Below are positions 23,084 to 36,782 of a DNA stretch of 64,000 nt, piece after piece (position 1 is the stretch's first letter; each line of letters starts with the position of its first letter). Source of the stretch: Neelides folsomi (Eukaryota > Arthropoda > Collembola > Neelipleona > Neelidae); NCBI GenBank assembly GCA_034687125.1, contig JAQGBZ010000276.1, positions 21,618-85,617 on the forward strand, given 5' to 3'. Under the pieces are notes generated by a model. It saw only the letters and a list, made by a program, of their open reading frames with translations, did not search any database and was not told where the DNA came from. The position numbers were made by a program, and so were the translations under genes.

Positions 23084-26000
23084 ATGTGTGAGACAACAGC
23101 GTACGAATTGCCCAAATCCCAATGCGGGTCGGGTGTCTGCTTCTTCTCTCGCTTTCGCTCTAGCAAGAAGAAAGTCATACAAAATGTAAAACTTGCTTAT
23201 TTACTAGTGTATTTATTTATTATTAAGGAATTTAAATTAATTTTGGAATGCTCTTAATTATATTTTTATTTTTTTAATAGGACGGAGGGCGGGATTTTCC
23301 TTCCCATGCCGAACCAGCCGCCTCTCCCCGCCGACTCCAACTTGGGCAATTGGCCTCCACCATTCCGCCAGGGAGCAGAGGAAGGGGAACGGATTTGCCG
23401 CAAATGGTCTTACAACCTGATTTTAGAAAGGTTCAATACTTTCTCTCTTTTTTATTGCTTCATTAGGCCACATTGGTCGATATAATAATCCAAGTCGACA
23501 AGTATATCAATTTCCTGGAGCAACTTATAGAGAACAATTTATAGTGTGAATAAGTTAAAGTCAAATAAAATGCATTCAATTAGGGAACAGGCAGATATTT
23601 GATCTGCAGGAACATTTATAATATAAATATTTAAGTATATTTCTCCTCATTACTCAAACTTTACTACTCAAATGTAAAATATATTTCTTAACTTTTAGTC
23701 ATTTTCTAAGTAAATATTAGTAGCTGGTATATATTGTAGTATTAACCACGCGTTAAGCAGTAGGGGACATATCAAATAAATGGCCTAAATTCATATTCCT
23801 AGATCTTAAGTGACATGTAAGTTGAACTCTCGAGAGTGTTCTTGTTCAATGAGGTTTGAGACAAAACTGCGGAAAATGTAGAAATAGAAATCAATGAGTA
23901 TTGGCTCTAGTAGAATTTGAATACTATGAAGGGGTGAGAGGGTTTCCATGTTCAATTTCATTTGAGGAATTCCACTATAGGGTTTCCCCAAAAAAACTTT
24001 TACTTAATTTCACCGGCGGTGAAAAGCCGCCTCTGTCAAACTGTCAAACTTCCTCCTTTTCCCTTTTAAACATTTTCACAGAGTCTTATTGCAAAATGCG
24101 TAATACCTTATTATCCCAATGTATTACTCTACATATGAGCCAATATTTATAAATGTCACTTCCACATTGTATATGAGTTTACAGTATTATAAGAGGTGTG
24201 TGTGTGTGTGATTGCGAGCTCTTTGAGATTATTATTTATTATGATTCCTGGGAGCCTTCGACAATTAAGCACCTGTAACGCCTCCACTCTTAATGAGTAG
24301 GAGAAATAGGGTGGGACATTATGAGTTTAAAGCACGCATTGGATCTCCGTGCAAGAATGTCTAAGAATTTGGGGTGTGCAGGTGAGCGGGATTTCGTCAG
24401 AGATATTCCGGCAGCTCGAGTGCGTTGAAAATGACCACGATGCGACAACAGCGGCGGCTCTTGGAGCCGTGGAGCGTCGAGGCGAAATGCTCGTCCGAGT
24501 CCTCGATCCTAGAGGCTTCTCAAGACCCGTCCAGCACAATGTTCAAAAATTCATTTCTATGCAGGTTTGTTATTTTTACATTTACTAAATAAATATTAAT
24601 GTACAACATGAAGACAATCACATTTAAGATCCCTAAATCTTGTATGTAGATGGGTCAAAGGAAACTATCTATTCGAGATTCTAGCTATTTTTTAGAATTT
24701 AATAAATATTATGGTAGGACTTTTATTAGAACGATGATTTATAGCTTTAAGAGCAAATGATAAGAACGAGTTTTGAGTTGAAGAATTATTTATTGCCATT
24801 GACCTTTTGCTTTCACCTTTGAACAGGACGGTCTCCACAGTGTTCATTTTGTGGAGATAGTGAAAAGACCTGGACAAACCCTTGGCCTTTACATTCGAGA
24901 AGGGAATGGACTTGACCGCTACGATGGAGTTTTCATCTCACGGATCGCGATCGAGTCGGCCGTATTCAATTCAGGATGTCTGGGGGTTGGAGATGAGATT
25001 TTGGCCGTGAATCTGGTGGATGTGACTCACATGAGTTTGGATGATGTTGTGATTATCATGTCAATTCCTCGAAGGCTCGTCCTCACAATCCGCCAACGTA
25101 AAGGACGAACCCTCATGCATCAACAAGGAGGTCAGCAAGGTCACCAAGGGCCAAAACCTCCTGCGGTAGTGATCATGAAAAAGGAAGTTGAGGACCGCCT
25201 TCCTTATGACATTGACTCCAACGGGGACGAAAACGGTCACGGGCTTCATTCTTCGCTCAATTATCCTCCAAGAGGTCGAGGAGGCCAACAACAGCGATCT
25301 GCTTATTCTGCAGGCGGGTCGTCTGGAGGTCGCGGGTATCAATCCTCCCTTCCGCGCCACGCCTCTTACCAAACCTATGCCAATGCTTATCAAATCCAAC
25401 AAATGCAGCAGCAACAACAGCAAATCCACCACCAACAGCATCTCCTCCCTGATGTGACCGATTATTCCCGAATCCCCCGCCACTCCTCGGATCTCCATCA
25501 GAGTTTAAGCACAAGTAGTGGGATCCATCAACAACAACAGCAACAATCAGCTTCGGCCCACCAACAGCAACAACAACAAGGAAACGACTTTGGTCCCATT
25601 CGCCGGCCTAATTACAATGAGTATTACGAAAGACCGGAACCACCACGGGGAAGTTCAACCCGTGGGTATTTGGGAGGATCCTCTTCAGGATATGATTGGT
25701 TTCAACGAGGAGTCAACGACTTTACTCATTCTCACTCCCATCATGGTCATGAGGAAATTTCATATCAACCACCTCCACCAGTGATCACCGAACAACCGCG
25801 ATCATTAGGTCCAGGGCATTTTACTCCATTTGATCGAGCCTACCCTAAGACACTTGAGAGCCTCGCTGAAAAAGTTCATACCTTTTACACTGGACCGAGA
25901 CCTGCAAGGGCGGGGGGACGAATGGGGCCAAGAATGCCGAGAACGGGATCGGATCAGCGGCTAGGGACGAGGGATCCGACATGGTATGGATCAATGCCGA

Positions 26001-29000
26001 GGACGAGATCTTCAGTCGACTACCGATCACATCTCTCCTCTCCGAGATACACTTCAGGTTTATTACTTTTTTTTAATTCCCTCTAATTACTCTATAAGCT
26101 TTAATTAATTTCTTATATACTGTAAAGCTCGAATTGAGACTAACAATAGGCGATTCCATCCAAATGCAGAAAAATATAATAAAATTATATTTACCATTAA
26201 ATGCATAATATCCTTTACTCTGGATTCTCGTATATCCGGGAAATACAAATTTCACAAATAAAAGAAAATGCGAATTGAGCTAGACGAGTTTGTCGCATTG
26301 ATAATCGTAAAAATGTGATAACGGTCGATTTCGTCTCAAGAGCGCGAATGAGAAAGAGAAAACAAGTAGAATGTCTGCTCTTCGTATGAAACTCATAAAA
26401 GTGCAAAAACTCTTTGACTCTGATGCTCCAATGTGCAGAAACTCTAAAGACTCTAAACATTCGCACAACTTTGTTAATAAGATTTTTTAATAAATACTCT
26501 TGTAGTTTTTTAGCAAAAAAATTCCGAAATTGTTATTCTTTTTTTTCTCAAAGGGAATCTCGGGTTATTACATATGCTCCGCTGCATCCCGAGATTTCTC
26601 AGAGCGACTTGTTGTTAATAAATGGAGGGGGTTTTGAGAATGGATCTGGGAGGTTGGGAGGTCAAAATGGGATCAAAAAGCTTCTTTCACTCTCAACACG
26701 AGTCTTCCGTATAATCTTAGAAAGTCTTAAGGGAGAATGAGAACAAATTTTGGTCTCATACTTCAACATACACACAATCTGATATGCTCAACTGACCATA
26801 AAAAGATTAGGTATAAACCATTTCCCGACTTTTTATACCAACTGATATCCTTTCATTATGAAGTTAACCAACTTTGGTATAAACAAGGCTTGAGTAAAGT
26901 AATAGAAAGGTTGTGTAGCGATTCTCTCAAGTGCTTCATTTTCCCCAAATTGCTCAAGTTGTAGGGAATGATATCGAGAGGAGTCATTCGAGTCATATAA
27001 AAGAGGGAATTAAAAAGGAGTCTTTGACATTCTTTGTTAAATGGGAAGAATGGACTGACTGAGGAATAAAAATGTGTCCCTTTTAAAAGAAAAAGGAAGG
27101 AAAGTAATGAAATGAGTGGTTGGAATTCTCCTAGGAAAAAAACTTCCCAGACCTTCCAGACATGTGAAAAGAAAAGATTTGTGAGGGAACAGCGAGTCAA
27201 TACAATTTACTAGTATGGGCATCAAAGTCCTACTCGCATTATAGTACTTATAAACATCAAGGACCTATTTGTTATACGAGTTATAAAGGGACTTGACACA
27301 TCGTTTCCCCATGTACTTCCCAAGCCTAAGCTCACATGAAACATCAAACATGGGGATGAGGATAAAAAAATGTATTATAGTAGGAAAATAAAACCAACTC
27401 TCTCGTCCAGCTCATTCACTACTTTTTCCTCTCAATTTGACGTTGAAGTGGAGAGGGAAATGCGAATTTAATTTATCCTCCATTCTTCCTTCCTCTTTTT
27501 ATTTACAATTTATTTTGTCGAGGTGTTTTAACTCGATTTTTTCCTTCCTTTGTCCTGATCGGAAAATCCCAATCTTGGGATGGATCCTATTTAAAAAGAA
27601 AGAAATTAATCATTGAGAAGCGCCAGTGCCTCCATACTAATGAAAAGAAGTGATGAAAGTCCTACGTATGTAAATTATCCTTCCTATTCATCGCCTTTCA
27701 ACGTCAGTTCTTAAAACAGATTTCAGCCCTTTTAATTGCCATTTTAATAAATGGCTCCAAAAATGTACCTTTAGAAGGTCTAGACCTTAATTCTTTATTC
27801 ATAGGCGACTCATATCGGTTTCATCCTTCCATTAACACCATGCATTGTACAAGAGGTCTGTTTTGGTTTAAAATGAGGATATTGAAATTCCGTTCGAAAT
27901 CTCCATCATTTCTCATAATCTTCTCTTCGCCTCTCCATACCAAGTACAAGGAGGGGAGAGGGGGACGTGGGGGAACTTCGTAATGTGTTCATTAACCAAA
28001 CCTCACGTTTTCAAATTTCTATCCCTCCTCCTTACATGTATTATGTATACATATTTCTAACATCTTACTAAATCTTACATCTTCTTATTTTATACAGGGA
28101 TGAGCTCGAGGGGTGTAGCCGGTACTGGAAGCGGGAGCGGCGGCCGAACTAAAAGGATCGTCGATTACGCTTCCGACTCTGAAGCTACGAATTACATGCC
28201 ATCGATGAGGTCCGTGCATCAACTCGGTGCATCTACTAGAAGAAGTCTCGGCCTCACCAATGGGAGATCAAATTCATTACCAAGAGATTTTGTACGTGGG
28301 CGTGGTGGGATGGCATTACCTGGACGGAAACACGCGGTGAGGTTTGACAAACGAACGACGGACTTTTCCTCAGCAGCGGCCGGACGCCGAGCCCTTCTTT
28401 TTGCTTCTGGTCTTGATTCTCAAGATGAAAGTGACGGGGCAGCATCAGCCCCTGAAATCCCTTTGACCCCTACGAGGAGAGACACTACAGGTTTCCATTC
28501 ATTTTCCACACCTTCCAATTTTGCCTTTCTCTCACCTTTCACTAGCTTTCTACTAACTGTAATTAACTTGTACACTTTTGTAAAATTCACACCTTACATT
28601 AATTACTAACTCACCTTGCACACCAGTTGAAAGGACTTTGGAGCACATTAGAGTAACATATTTGAGACATATGTTCAGGTGTTGGAGGTTCAACGGGTGT
28701 ATTTACATCAGGTGAATATCGAGCCTGGCTGAGCCGTGCCCCGTCGACATCAGCCATTTACGAGAGGCTCAAAGGGAACCGATCCAATGACTTGGACTTT
28801 CTTCCCAATCAATCCGCAGCCAAGTTGACGTTCAGCGCTGACAACTTATCACTCCTCGACCGAGCCAGACACGTGAGATTGGATTTTTATGTCAAATCTG
28901 ATTGTTTCTAATTAATGCATTGTCATGCTTGGTCATTTACATTTCCAACTCATTTTACAAACACACGCACTTAAAAATGAAACAAGATACATTACATTTG

Positions 29001-32000
29001 CCATATAAATTATTAGCTTTGATCGTGACTGGAATGTTGTAATTTTTTGCTCGTGTATTAAATTATGGTAAAATTATCAATTTTTCTATTGTTTACCTTT
29101 TAAAACTACAACTGTATGCATTGCGTGTCATTATTACATGAGACATAGCAAATTGCAAATTATCATTATCATGTACAAATTGTTACATTGTTTGTTCAGT
29201 ATTTGTCATTTTTGACCAATTAAATAGTATCAATTTTTAAAGTGTCTATGATCGAATTAGAATTTTTTTAAATTTATTATTATTATTTTGGATCATTTTA
29301 AACAACTTGAGAATGATTTTTTGTATATGTTGTAGTTAAAAAATTGTCAATGGTCTCTGTAGTTTATAAAGGAATTTAAATATGAAACGAAAGGGAAATA
29401 AGGAGGAAATGGAATTTTTAGCGGACAGAGAGGCAAATCAAATATTTGACTGAGACCCTTGAGAGAGAAAATCAAACGAACTTGTCTCAATGGGAAGCAT
29501 CTCAACATGCGAAAACGTTGAGTTCAAATAACCAGGTTCTTCATCACACATCTTTAACACCCTTCCCTTTGACCTCCGCTGACCTTAACATGTTTTTCTG
29601 TTGGGTGTTCAGGACTCTCCCTACTACTCCTACCGAACTCATCTCATGGGACTGACGGGCGGAGATTCGACTTTGGCGCGTGCTCTGGGCGGTCGTTCAC
29701 CTTCGGCCTCTTCGGCTCTTGCATCGCTCGGTGGGACGGCTCTCTCACTCCCGAAACACCCCGCCATTTCCTCATCCGCTTCGGAAACCCTTCGCCTTTC
29801 CCGTCTTGGGATTTCAATTACACCTTCTCGCTCAAGAGACATCATCAATTCATTCACGAACAATCAGGGGTTGTCGACCGTGTCAGAAAATGCGTCTTTG
29901 GGGTCAGGAGCTGCTTTGCCTTTGACTGGTGGGCGGACCACGCCGACCTCTTCGATCCTCTCATCTCACCACATTAGGTGAAGTAAATATCAATCACTTT
30001 AATTAATTAAATAATTAACTGATCATTTTACCAAAATTGTTCCCTGTATTGATTCAGTACCTAATTAGAGCTGTTTTGGGGAGAGTGTATTTAGGTTCTC
30101 AACCTTTTAATAATAAATTGATATATCAATGCTGTATGTATGATGTAATTAGTTTAACAGGGTTGTTTACGACCCGAGAGCTTGCGAGAGCATTATAAAT
30201 ATTATATAAGGAGCTTAACTAACTGACAATCTCACTTTTTATGATATGATAGAAGTTCCTTGGGCCTCGAGAAGGATGATCGATTGGGGATTCGAAAGGA
30301 TGTTTTAAGCCGGAGTCTCCTCACTCGCGATCTCTTGAAAGATGAAGAGGAGAAAGACGCCGCGACCTCGCGACTCCCCTCACAAAATCTCCTCTCGAGG
30401 CTTGAAGCGAGCGATAAGAGCGAATCTCGAGTCAAACTTCTCACAATCAATCCCTCCGAGTTTCACCGGTACAAAATTGAAAGGCCGGGGAGCAACGCGG
30501 AGATCACCGGCGGTCATGGCGGACTTCTATCCGTGCACCTCTTGGCCGGTCGCGCCCTCCGCTCCACCGTTCGAACTACAGACTCAACAGTCAGGACCCG
30601 AGATTTGTATTGCGTTCTCGAGGCCGACCGAGTGCACAAGGCCCGAACCGTCGTTTGCACCGGGGATCAGAACTTCGACTGGGACGAGATCTTTGAACTT
30701 GATTTGCTTTGCAATCGCGAATTGGATTTCCTCATTTATTCCTGGGACCCTCAGCTGAGACATCGGCTGTGCTACAAGGGGTCGATCAATTTACTCCAAT
30801 TACTCCAAACTGGCCGATCTCATCAGTTGGCAATTAAAGTGGAGCCGAGGGGCACTTTGTATGTCAAGTTGAACCACAGCCCATCAGATGAATCTTTCAA
30901 GAGGGAGCTGAGGCCAATTGGACTCTTTGGAGCTCCGCTTTCCAATGTTGTGACAAAGGAAGACTCCGGACTCAACGTCCCTTTGATTGTTCAACGATGC
31001 ATTGAGGAGATTGAGAGACGCGGGCTTGACATAATTGGCCTGTACAGACTCTGCGGATCAGCCACAAAGAAGCAGATCTTAAGGGAGGCTTTTGAGAGAT
31101 CTCCCAGAACTGTGGATTTATCGGCTGAAAACGTTCCAGACATTAACGTTATAGCGGGTAATTTGAATATTTATGAACATTTATTCCTCCATTCTAACTA
31201 GATAACTGTCAAATATGCTTTACATAATTATTTATTTACAACTTTATTATGTATAATCCCAACATAAATATGTATTACTTGTTTACTCTTACTTTTCTTT
31301 TAATAATATTTATCTATTTATGCTTAAATGCCCAAAATAAATACAAACGTGCGATAAGTCGATTGCACAAATGTGAAAATGGATTTTTGTTCTTTCTAGG
31401 TGTACTGAAGGATTACATACGAGAGCTTCCAGAGCCAATGGTCACAAAGTGTTTGTATCAAATGCTCGTTGATGCTTTGGGGGTTTGTTTGCCAGATGAC
31501 CCCGAGGGCAACGCCCGCCTTCTCTTCTCTATCATCGAGTGTCTTCCGAAGCCGAACAGGGTAAGTTCCCAATGTGATTAGTAAATTAAGAGAAAGTTAA
31601 TGGTGTTTGTGAATGCAGTGCACGTTGCTGCTGCTCCTCGAACATCTCAGCCTCGTGTGTTCACTCAGCGACCGGAATAAAATGGGGGCGAGTCAGTTGG
31701 CCGGGAGCTTCGGGCCTATCCTCATGGTTCACTATGATGGGACTGAAGAGTCCCTCGACTACTCCGCTCCTATTAAAGTACTTCAGTACCTCTTGGAGGT
31801 CTGGCCGGCCAAATCAGGTAATAGTACTTCGATTCACATGGCCTCTTAACAGCAGTTGTCACTGCAAACTAAACAAACTTATTGTAGCCAACCTTAGTTG
31901 AGTTTAGATACACTGATAAATTAATAATTTAGTTTAGTTCAGATCAACTAAAAGGTACAGAGCTGATTCCTGGTTTCTCAGTGGGTCCTTTGTTGCAGAC

Positions 32001-33933
32001 AGTTCGGGCAGCGGGAGCGGAAGTAGCCAGGAAGGCGTGTTCTACGGGACGGGGCGGATACCGCCACCGTTCGAGCCAACCTTCAACACGACTACAGCCG
32101 CCAATTCATCTCACCTCAAAGCCGTCTCTTTCCTCTCTTAGCGACTCTCCCCGGGTGACCCCCTCGACGACTTCCTCCTCCCTCACGTCAGTCACAACCC
32201 CCAATGCCTCAACCCCAACTTCAGTCTCGCTCACTTCGGACTCTCAACCCTCGCCGATCCCTCACTCCACCGAAGAAGACAAGAAGATTTCGGTTAGGTC
32301 AAGGGTGTCTGCATTTGAGCAAGAAGTTCCTCCCTCACCCTTCCCCACAAGAAAATTTGCTCCTGGTATTGCTGAAAGAGAGAAAACTGACATTCCACCA
32401 GCCATGTCCATCTCCGCTTATCTTCTTAAAGACTTGAAAGATCCTTCGACTAGACCTCCAATCTCATCACCCGACATCCTATATGGTAGAAAACGAGAAG
32501 AAGATCAAAGAGAAGATGCAAATCGCAGAGAAGATATGAGACGAGAGGATGCAATGAGACGGGACGATGCGATGAGACAGGTCGATGCTATGAGAAGGGA
32601 CGATGCAATCAGAAGAGACGATGCGATGAGAAGAGACGATGTAAAGAGGAGAGATGAAGCAATGAGAAGAGATGAAGCGATTAGAAGAGATGAAGCAATG
32701 AGAAGGGACGAAGCCATGCGAAGGGATGATGGATCGAGAAGAGATGATGGAACTCGAAGAGACGAGAAAATCACACTTTCTTCCTCTTCAGGTATAGGAA
32801 GTTCGGATGAAAGCTGTGGTGGAAAATTGAAAGATCCGGATCTCCTCCCGAAAATGAGAGACAAAGACATTTTAGACATTTTTGGAATCGAAGGAGAAAA
32901 GAAGGAGATGAAAAGGAAACTTCCTCCACTTCCACCGGATTTCTCTCATCCTGACATTCCCGAACCAACCTTTCCCACACGACCCCCGCAACCACAACAG
33001 TTTTATCCATTGAGACACGTTCAACTCCCGATGACTCACGGAAGAAATGAAATGAGCGATTTGAATTCATCCCTTATGTCCAGCATTCCTATTGTCTCTT
33101 CGTCTGGAGGATCTTCAACAATGTCAACTTCCGGAGCCTCTACATCCACTCCTTCATTTTCATTGATGGGAGCAAGGGCTGTGGATTCTGGAGCATCAAG
33201 ATATGAAAGTAACATTGAAGAGGAGGAAGAAGAGGAAGAATTCAAAATCCCCGAAGTTGCAATGTTTCTCAATGGCGGAGGAGTGGAGCAGGAAGAGAGA
33301 AAGAAAGGATTGGGGAAGCCGCCGCCACCTCCACCTAAACCACTAAAAAGCTCATTAGTTCAACATGGAAGGAACAAAAGCGAGGAGGATGAGGAAATCC
33401 CTCATGAGATTCAATTCCCTGGGGATGTCGATGAGTTGAAGAACAAAGATGATCCGAATGGGAGCAGTGGAAATGGAGGGAATTCGACGAATGGTTCAAA
33501 ACCCGATTCCGTTTCATCTTCGACCACCACCACTCCGACGACGGTTCAAAGTCAAGGAAATAGCAATAGAAATTCTGTGGGTTCTGGAGGGAATTCAGTA
33601 GGCAGCACGCCTGGGTCAACTCCTCCTCCTGTTCCTCCGAGACTTGATCGACGTCCAAGTTTGGATCGGCAAACAAGTCCGTCTTCGTCTCCGCCTTCGA
33701 TGCCGCCGCCTGTTCCGCCAAGACTCGGACGAGCTGCACCTGTCAGAACACCTTCACTTGATGGTAAATTCACTTTGATTCCTATCATCGCATTTTATAG
33801 TTTTTAAAATTAAATTAAATCAATTATTGACATTTTACTAAATCATGTATTTATTTGTTTAGGGCGCGAAGCATTTGAAGTCGACTGTTATACAATCAAA
33901 GAGGAGAAGGAAGAGGAATACTTTCTCACATGA
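23084..33933 (+). CDS. syd-1: SYD-1 / RhoGAP100F: PDZ-C2-RhoGAP presynaptic assembly protein
   Basis: Presynaptic organiser that recruits active-zone proteins and carries a Rho-family GAP domain. Exons: 23084-23185, 23281-23430, 24382-24564, 24827-26057, 28098-28490, 28679-28872, 29613-29977, 30253-31157, 31400-31560, 31619-31817, 31999-32141 (stop), with a further open tail to 33763 and last exon 33863-33933. The start at 23084 follows an in-frame stop. Landmarks: QPDFRKVSGISSEIFRQLE; the PDZ domain at about residues 153-237 (KRPGQTLGLYIREGNG, GDEILAVNLVDVTHMSLDD); poly-Gln and Pro stretches; a C2 domain at about 960-1075 (VHLLAGRAL, WDEIFELDLL); and RhoGAP at about 1095-1290 with GLYRLCGSATKKQ (arginine-finger position kept) and YIRELPEP. 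Up to 31817 all phases agree. After it, the in-phase frame ends at 32139-32141 (1,341 residues), yet a +1 frame stays open for over 500 codons. See the separate tail entry. Confidence 0.9.
24196..24210. repeat. (GT)n microsatellite
   Basis: Uninterrupted GT dinucleotide run of about seven units in the intron between the second and third SYD-1 exons, followed within 200 bp by the pyrimidine-poor acceptor at 24381. Confidence 0.9.
26058..28097. other. SYD-1 intron, 2.0 kb
   Basis: Intron between the PDZ/poly-Gln exon and the next exon. The donor is TTCAG then GTTTAT and the acceptor TTATACAG, both phase 1. AT-rich, with no recognisable gene; short open frames on both strands resemble nothing known. 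Confidence 0.6.
28873..29612. other. SYD-1 intron, 0.7 kb
   Basis: Phase-0 intron between exon 28679-28872 (ends LLDRARH) and exon 29613-29977 (starts DSPYYSYRTHLMG). AT-rich with no further feature seen. Confidence 0.6.
32142..33763 (+). CDS. Low-complexity C-terminal tail of SYD-1, out of frame with upstream exon
   Basis: Open frame of about 540 codons, one frame (+1) away from the exon it abuts. It continues in phase through the donor at 33764 into the last exon (33863-33933, ending EEKEEEYFLT). Order of parts: Ser/Thr/Pro-rich start, KKISVRSRVSAFEQE, an 18-bp tandem repeat coding Arg/Asp-rich units (about 32505-32770), an acidic patch (NIEEEEEEEEF), and three proline blocks (GKPPPPPPKPLK, STPPPVPPRLDRRP, SMPPPVPPRLGR) that look like SH3 or profilin/EVH1 ligands. 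The composition and the clean last exon argue that it is translated. How it is reached from the GAP exons is unresolved: a hidden intron, a frameshift, or a sequence error near 32139. Confidence 0.65.
32505..32770 (+). repeat. 18-bp coding tandem repeat, about 14 imperfect units
   Basis: Each unit codes six residues of the form (A/G)-(M/I/S/T)-R-R-D/E-D/E. Units differ mainly at third positions and at the D/E and M/I sites. The product alternates charge and would form either a charged single alpha helix or a disordered spacer in the SYD-1 tail. Confidence 0.85.
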
Positions 33934-36782
33934 AGTTTTATACCAAGACCTCTCATCCCTGCTTCAATAGAAACCTTGAGCAATAATTAAATTAAACACA
34001 TTACTAATTAATACTTAATAAGGTATAATCAGTAAAAAGGATAGTCGTCGAGGAGGGTTGTTAAATTCAATTACTAACGAAGTAAAATTTTATATCTATA
34101 GATGTAAAATAAAATACTTAATCATTTTTACTTTATTAAGAAAACCTAAGTATCTAAAAATCACATAATCTCTATTTCCAATACCATCATCACGTTCTAT
34201 TAGTTCGATAAGAAAGAGGAATCCTGAAATACAAAAACTAATTTCAAATTTCCACACACACAATGTAAAACATTGAAAAAAGGAGATTTAATTTCCTCAT
34301 TATTTCCCTATTTCCCACAAGAGTATTTTTTAAATTAAAGAGAATGTCTGCACATAATATTTATATTCACTATTTCTTTTGAAACAATTTACGATTTGTA
34401 CGAGGAATTCAACACGTCAAGTGTTCAATTGAAGAAAACTTTATAAATCCTTTTACAACATATTGTACTACATTTTACATTTAAATAAAATCTATTTGTA
34501 TGTATTACAAACTGAGGAGGGTAAAAATGGAAAACGTTGAACCTTTAACGTTTTTTATATAAATCTTTTATATGATTATTCTCCCAAGTGAAAGTACTAC
34601 TTACATAAGTAAGTAGTAATTTAGTCCCAGGTAATTAATTTAGCCTAGTTAAATATTTGTGGTGTGTATAAATTGTGCAAGATGTTAGTTTAAATTTAAA
34701 ATCGTCATTGAGTTGACGTTGAGTTTGAAAAAAGTGTTTTAATAATTGAATAAGACAAGAGAAACAAATAAAATTTGTTATTTGACATATCATCTTTCTT
34801 ATATTCTCAATAACTCTATTGTTCAATAAAATGTAGAGGAGTTAGCGAGAGTGGAAGAAGTGTTTAGTCTTTGTATTTAAGATATGTAGTTTAAATGGAG
34901 TTAAATTTAAATGATATTTAGTATGTAAAATAGCCATTAAATATTAATAAGTAGAAAGTTCAATAAATTCCCAGTCAACTTTCTCCGACAATTTCTCTTT
35001 TATACATTTCGTAAGGGAAATGGGAGAAAGTCGACAGCCCAAATGTTTTTAAACTGCCTGAAATCCATTTAATGTTAGAACAAATGCCCTTGTTGATTTG
35101 ACATTAATTTTAAATGGTATTTTATAGTCAATAGGATAAAATCAACGTGTTGAGTAATTATAGGACACTGTTGGGAAAAAACACATCATTTCAAATGGAC
35201 TTATGGAAAAAAAATAGTTGGAATTTTCAGAAATGTACAGCGTAGTGAAAGCCAAAGTTTCTAATATTATTACAATTGCAAATATGTAATGAAGGGAAGT
35301 TCGTAAGTAATAATATAAAAAGGTGTTAGTCAGAAATGGAAGACTTTTAAAATTAACTCTTGATAAACCTTATACCTAAAATGAATATTTATCTCTACTT
35401 ACGATACAATACTTTAGTGCGTAACTTTGCAAGGAACATAATTTAAGTTATAATAATTAATGATGATTTTGATAAATAATCATAATTGGGTAAATTATTA
35501 TTATTTCATATTTAATTAACTTTACCAAAAATCAAATGTTTATTCAAAGAGAAATCCAAATGAATGGTGGAACACAAAGTTGAATGGTTTTGAAACAATA
35601 AGCCAAACATTTGTACTTTAAATACACCCATTTTCACAACGTTTTCTAAATTTTCTAGAATGGTTGATGAGAATTGTATGAAGTGACTTTATAACTTTTT
35701 AAATTATTAACCATTCCATTTAACATGATTAGGACTAAACGAGTTGATTTGATATTACAAACTCATAATGGTGACTACAATATTTCCTAATCAAAATAAC
35801 CTAAATACTTATTACATTAATTCATTGTTTCTGCTTAAGATGGTTTATTTCTCGTTATTCAACCTAGCTCTAGAATAAGTGAAACATGGAATCTAGTCAT
35901 TGAATAAGTGTGAAGACTCATTATACGTACTTGTGGACGTAGTAAATAACTAATGAAGATACGATGTTAACTCTACTTAATACTAAAATTACCGATAAAT
36001 ATTTGAAGGTGCCGATTTGACTCATCAACTCTTCACTTTCCTTCATCATTTTAAGGCGAGTTTTAATACCCGAGTTGGCTGTTCAAAGAAGAGTTAAATG
36101 AAAATAAAAATAATTAAAAAAATTCTCTTTTTTATTAATTTTCATCTCGACTTAAATTGGAAATTCATAGCCAATTCATGCAAATTCCTCAATCTAAAAA
36201 ATAATACCAATGCTTTGTATGTAACACCAATACAGCAGTAATTGATTGATTTGATCGATAAGCAAAATGCATTCATTGCAATTGATGATTTTTGGTAATT
36301 TTAGTAACAAAATGACAGTACATGTAACATGAGTAGGTAAATATACTAAATACTATTCAGTAGTATGTTAGTATTTAATAAATACCTTGAAATGGTATCT
36401 TACCTTTACATTTGGAACTCGTGTTCTATACATAGCTCTTAAAGGTTAAACCACTTGACACCAAATTGAAGGATAGGGTCATCGAAAATATATTGATTGT
36501 TAAATTCACTAAATTATCTAACCTTACGTCTACGTCAATGTAGTTCAATGTGTTAACTCATTTTAATAAACCACTTGAAGATTGCTAATCAGGAAATATT
36601 GACATTGAGATAATTTTGAAGATGAATTCAAATGATGGATTAGACATAAAATTTAATCCCTCTGTCAATTCCATTCCCTCTTTAGCTAATTATAAACATT
36701 TTAAAGGTTTCATTATCCTCTTGATAGACAGAATGCATAACGATTTTGTCAATTTTCCCATTACAAACGCAATTTCCAGTCA
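33934..36782. other. Intergenic, very AT-rich, no gene seen
   Basis: About 2.8 kb between the SYD-1 stop and the ML-protein promoter. It contains only short open frames (longest about 67 codons). The first few hundred bases presumably hold the SYD-1 3' untranslated region; I see no strong repeat. Confidence 0.5.
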
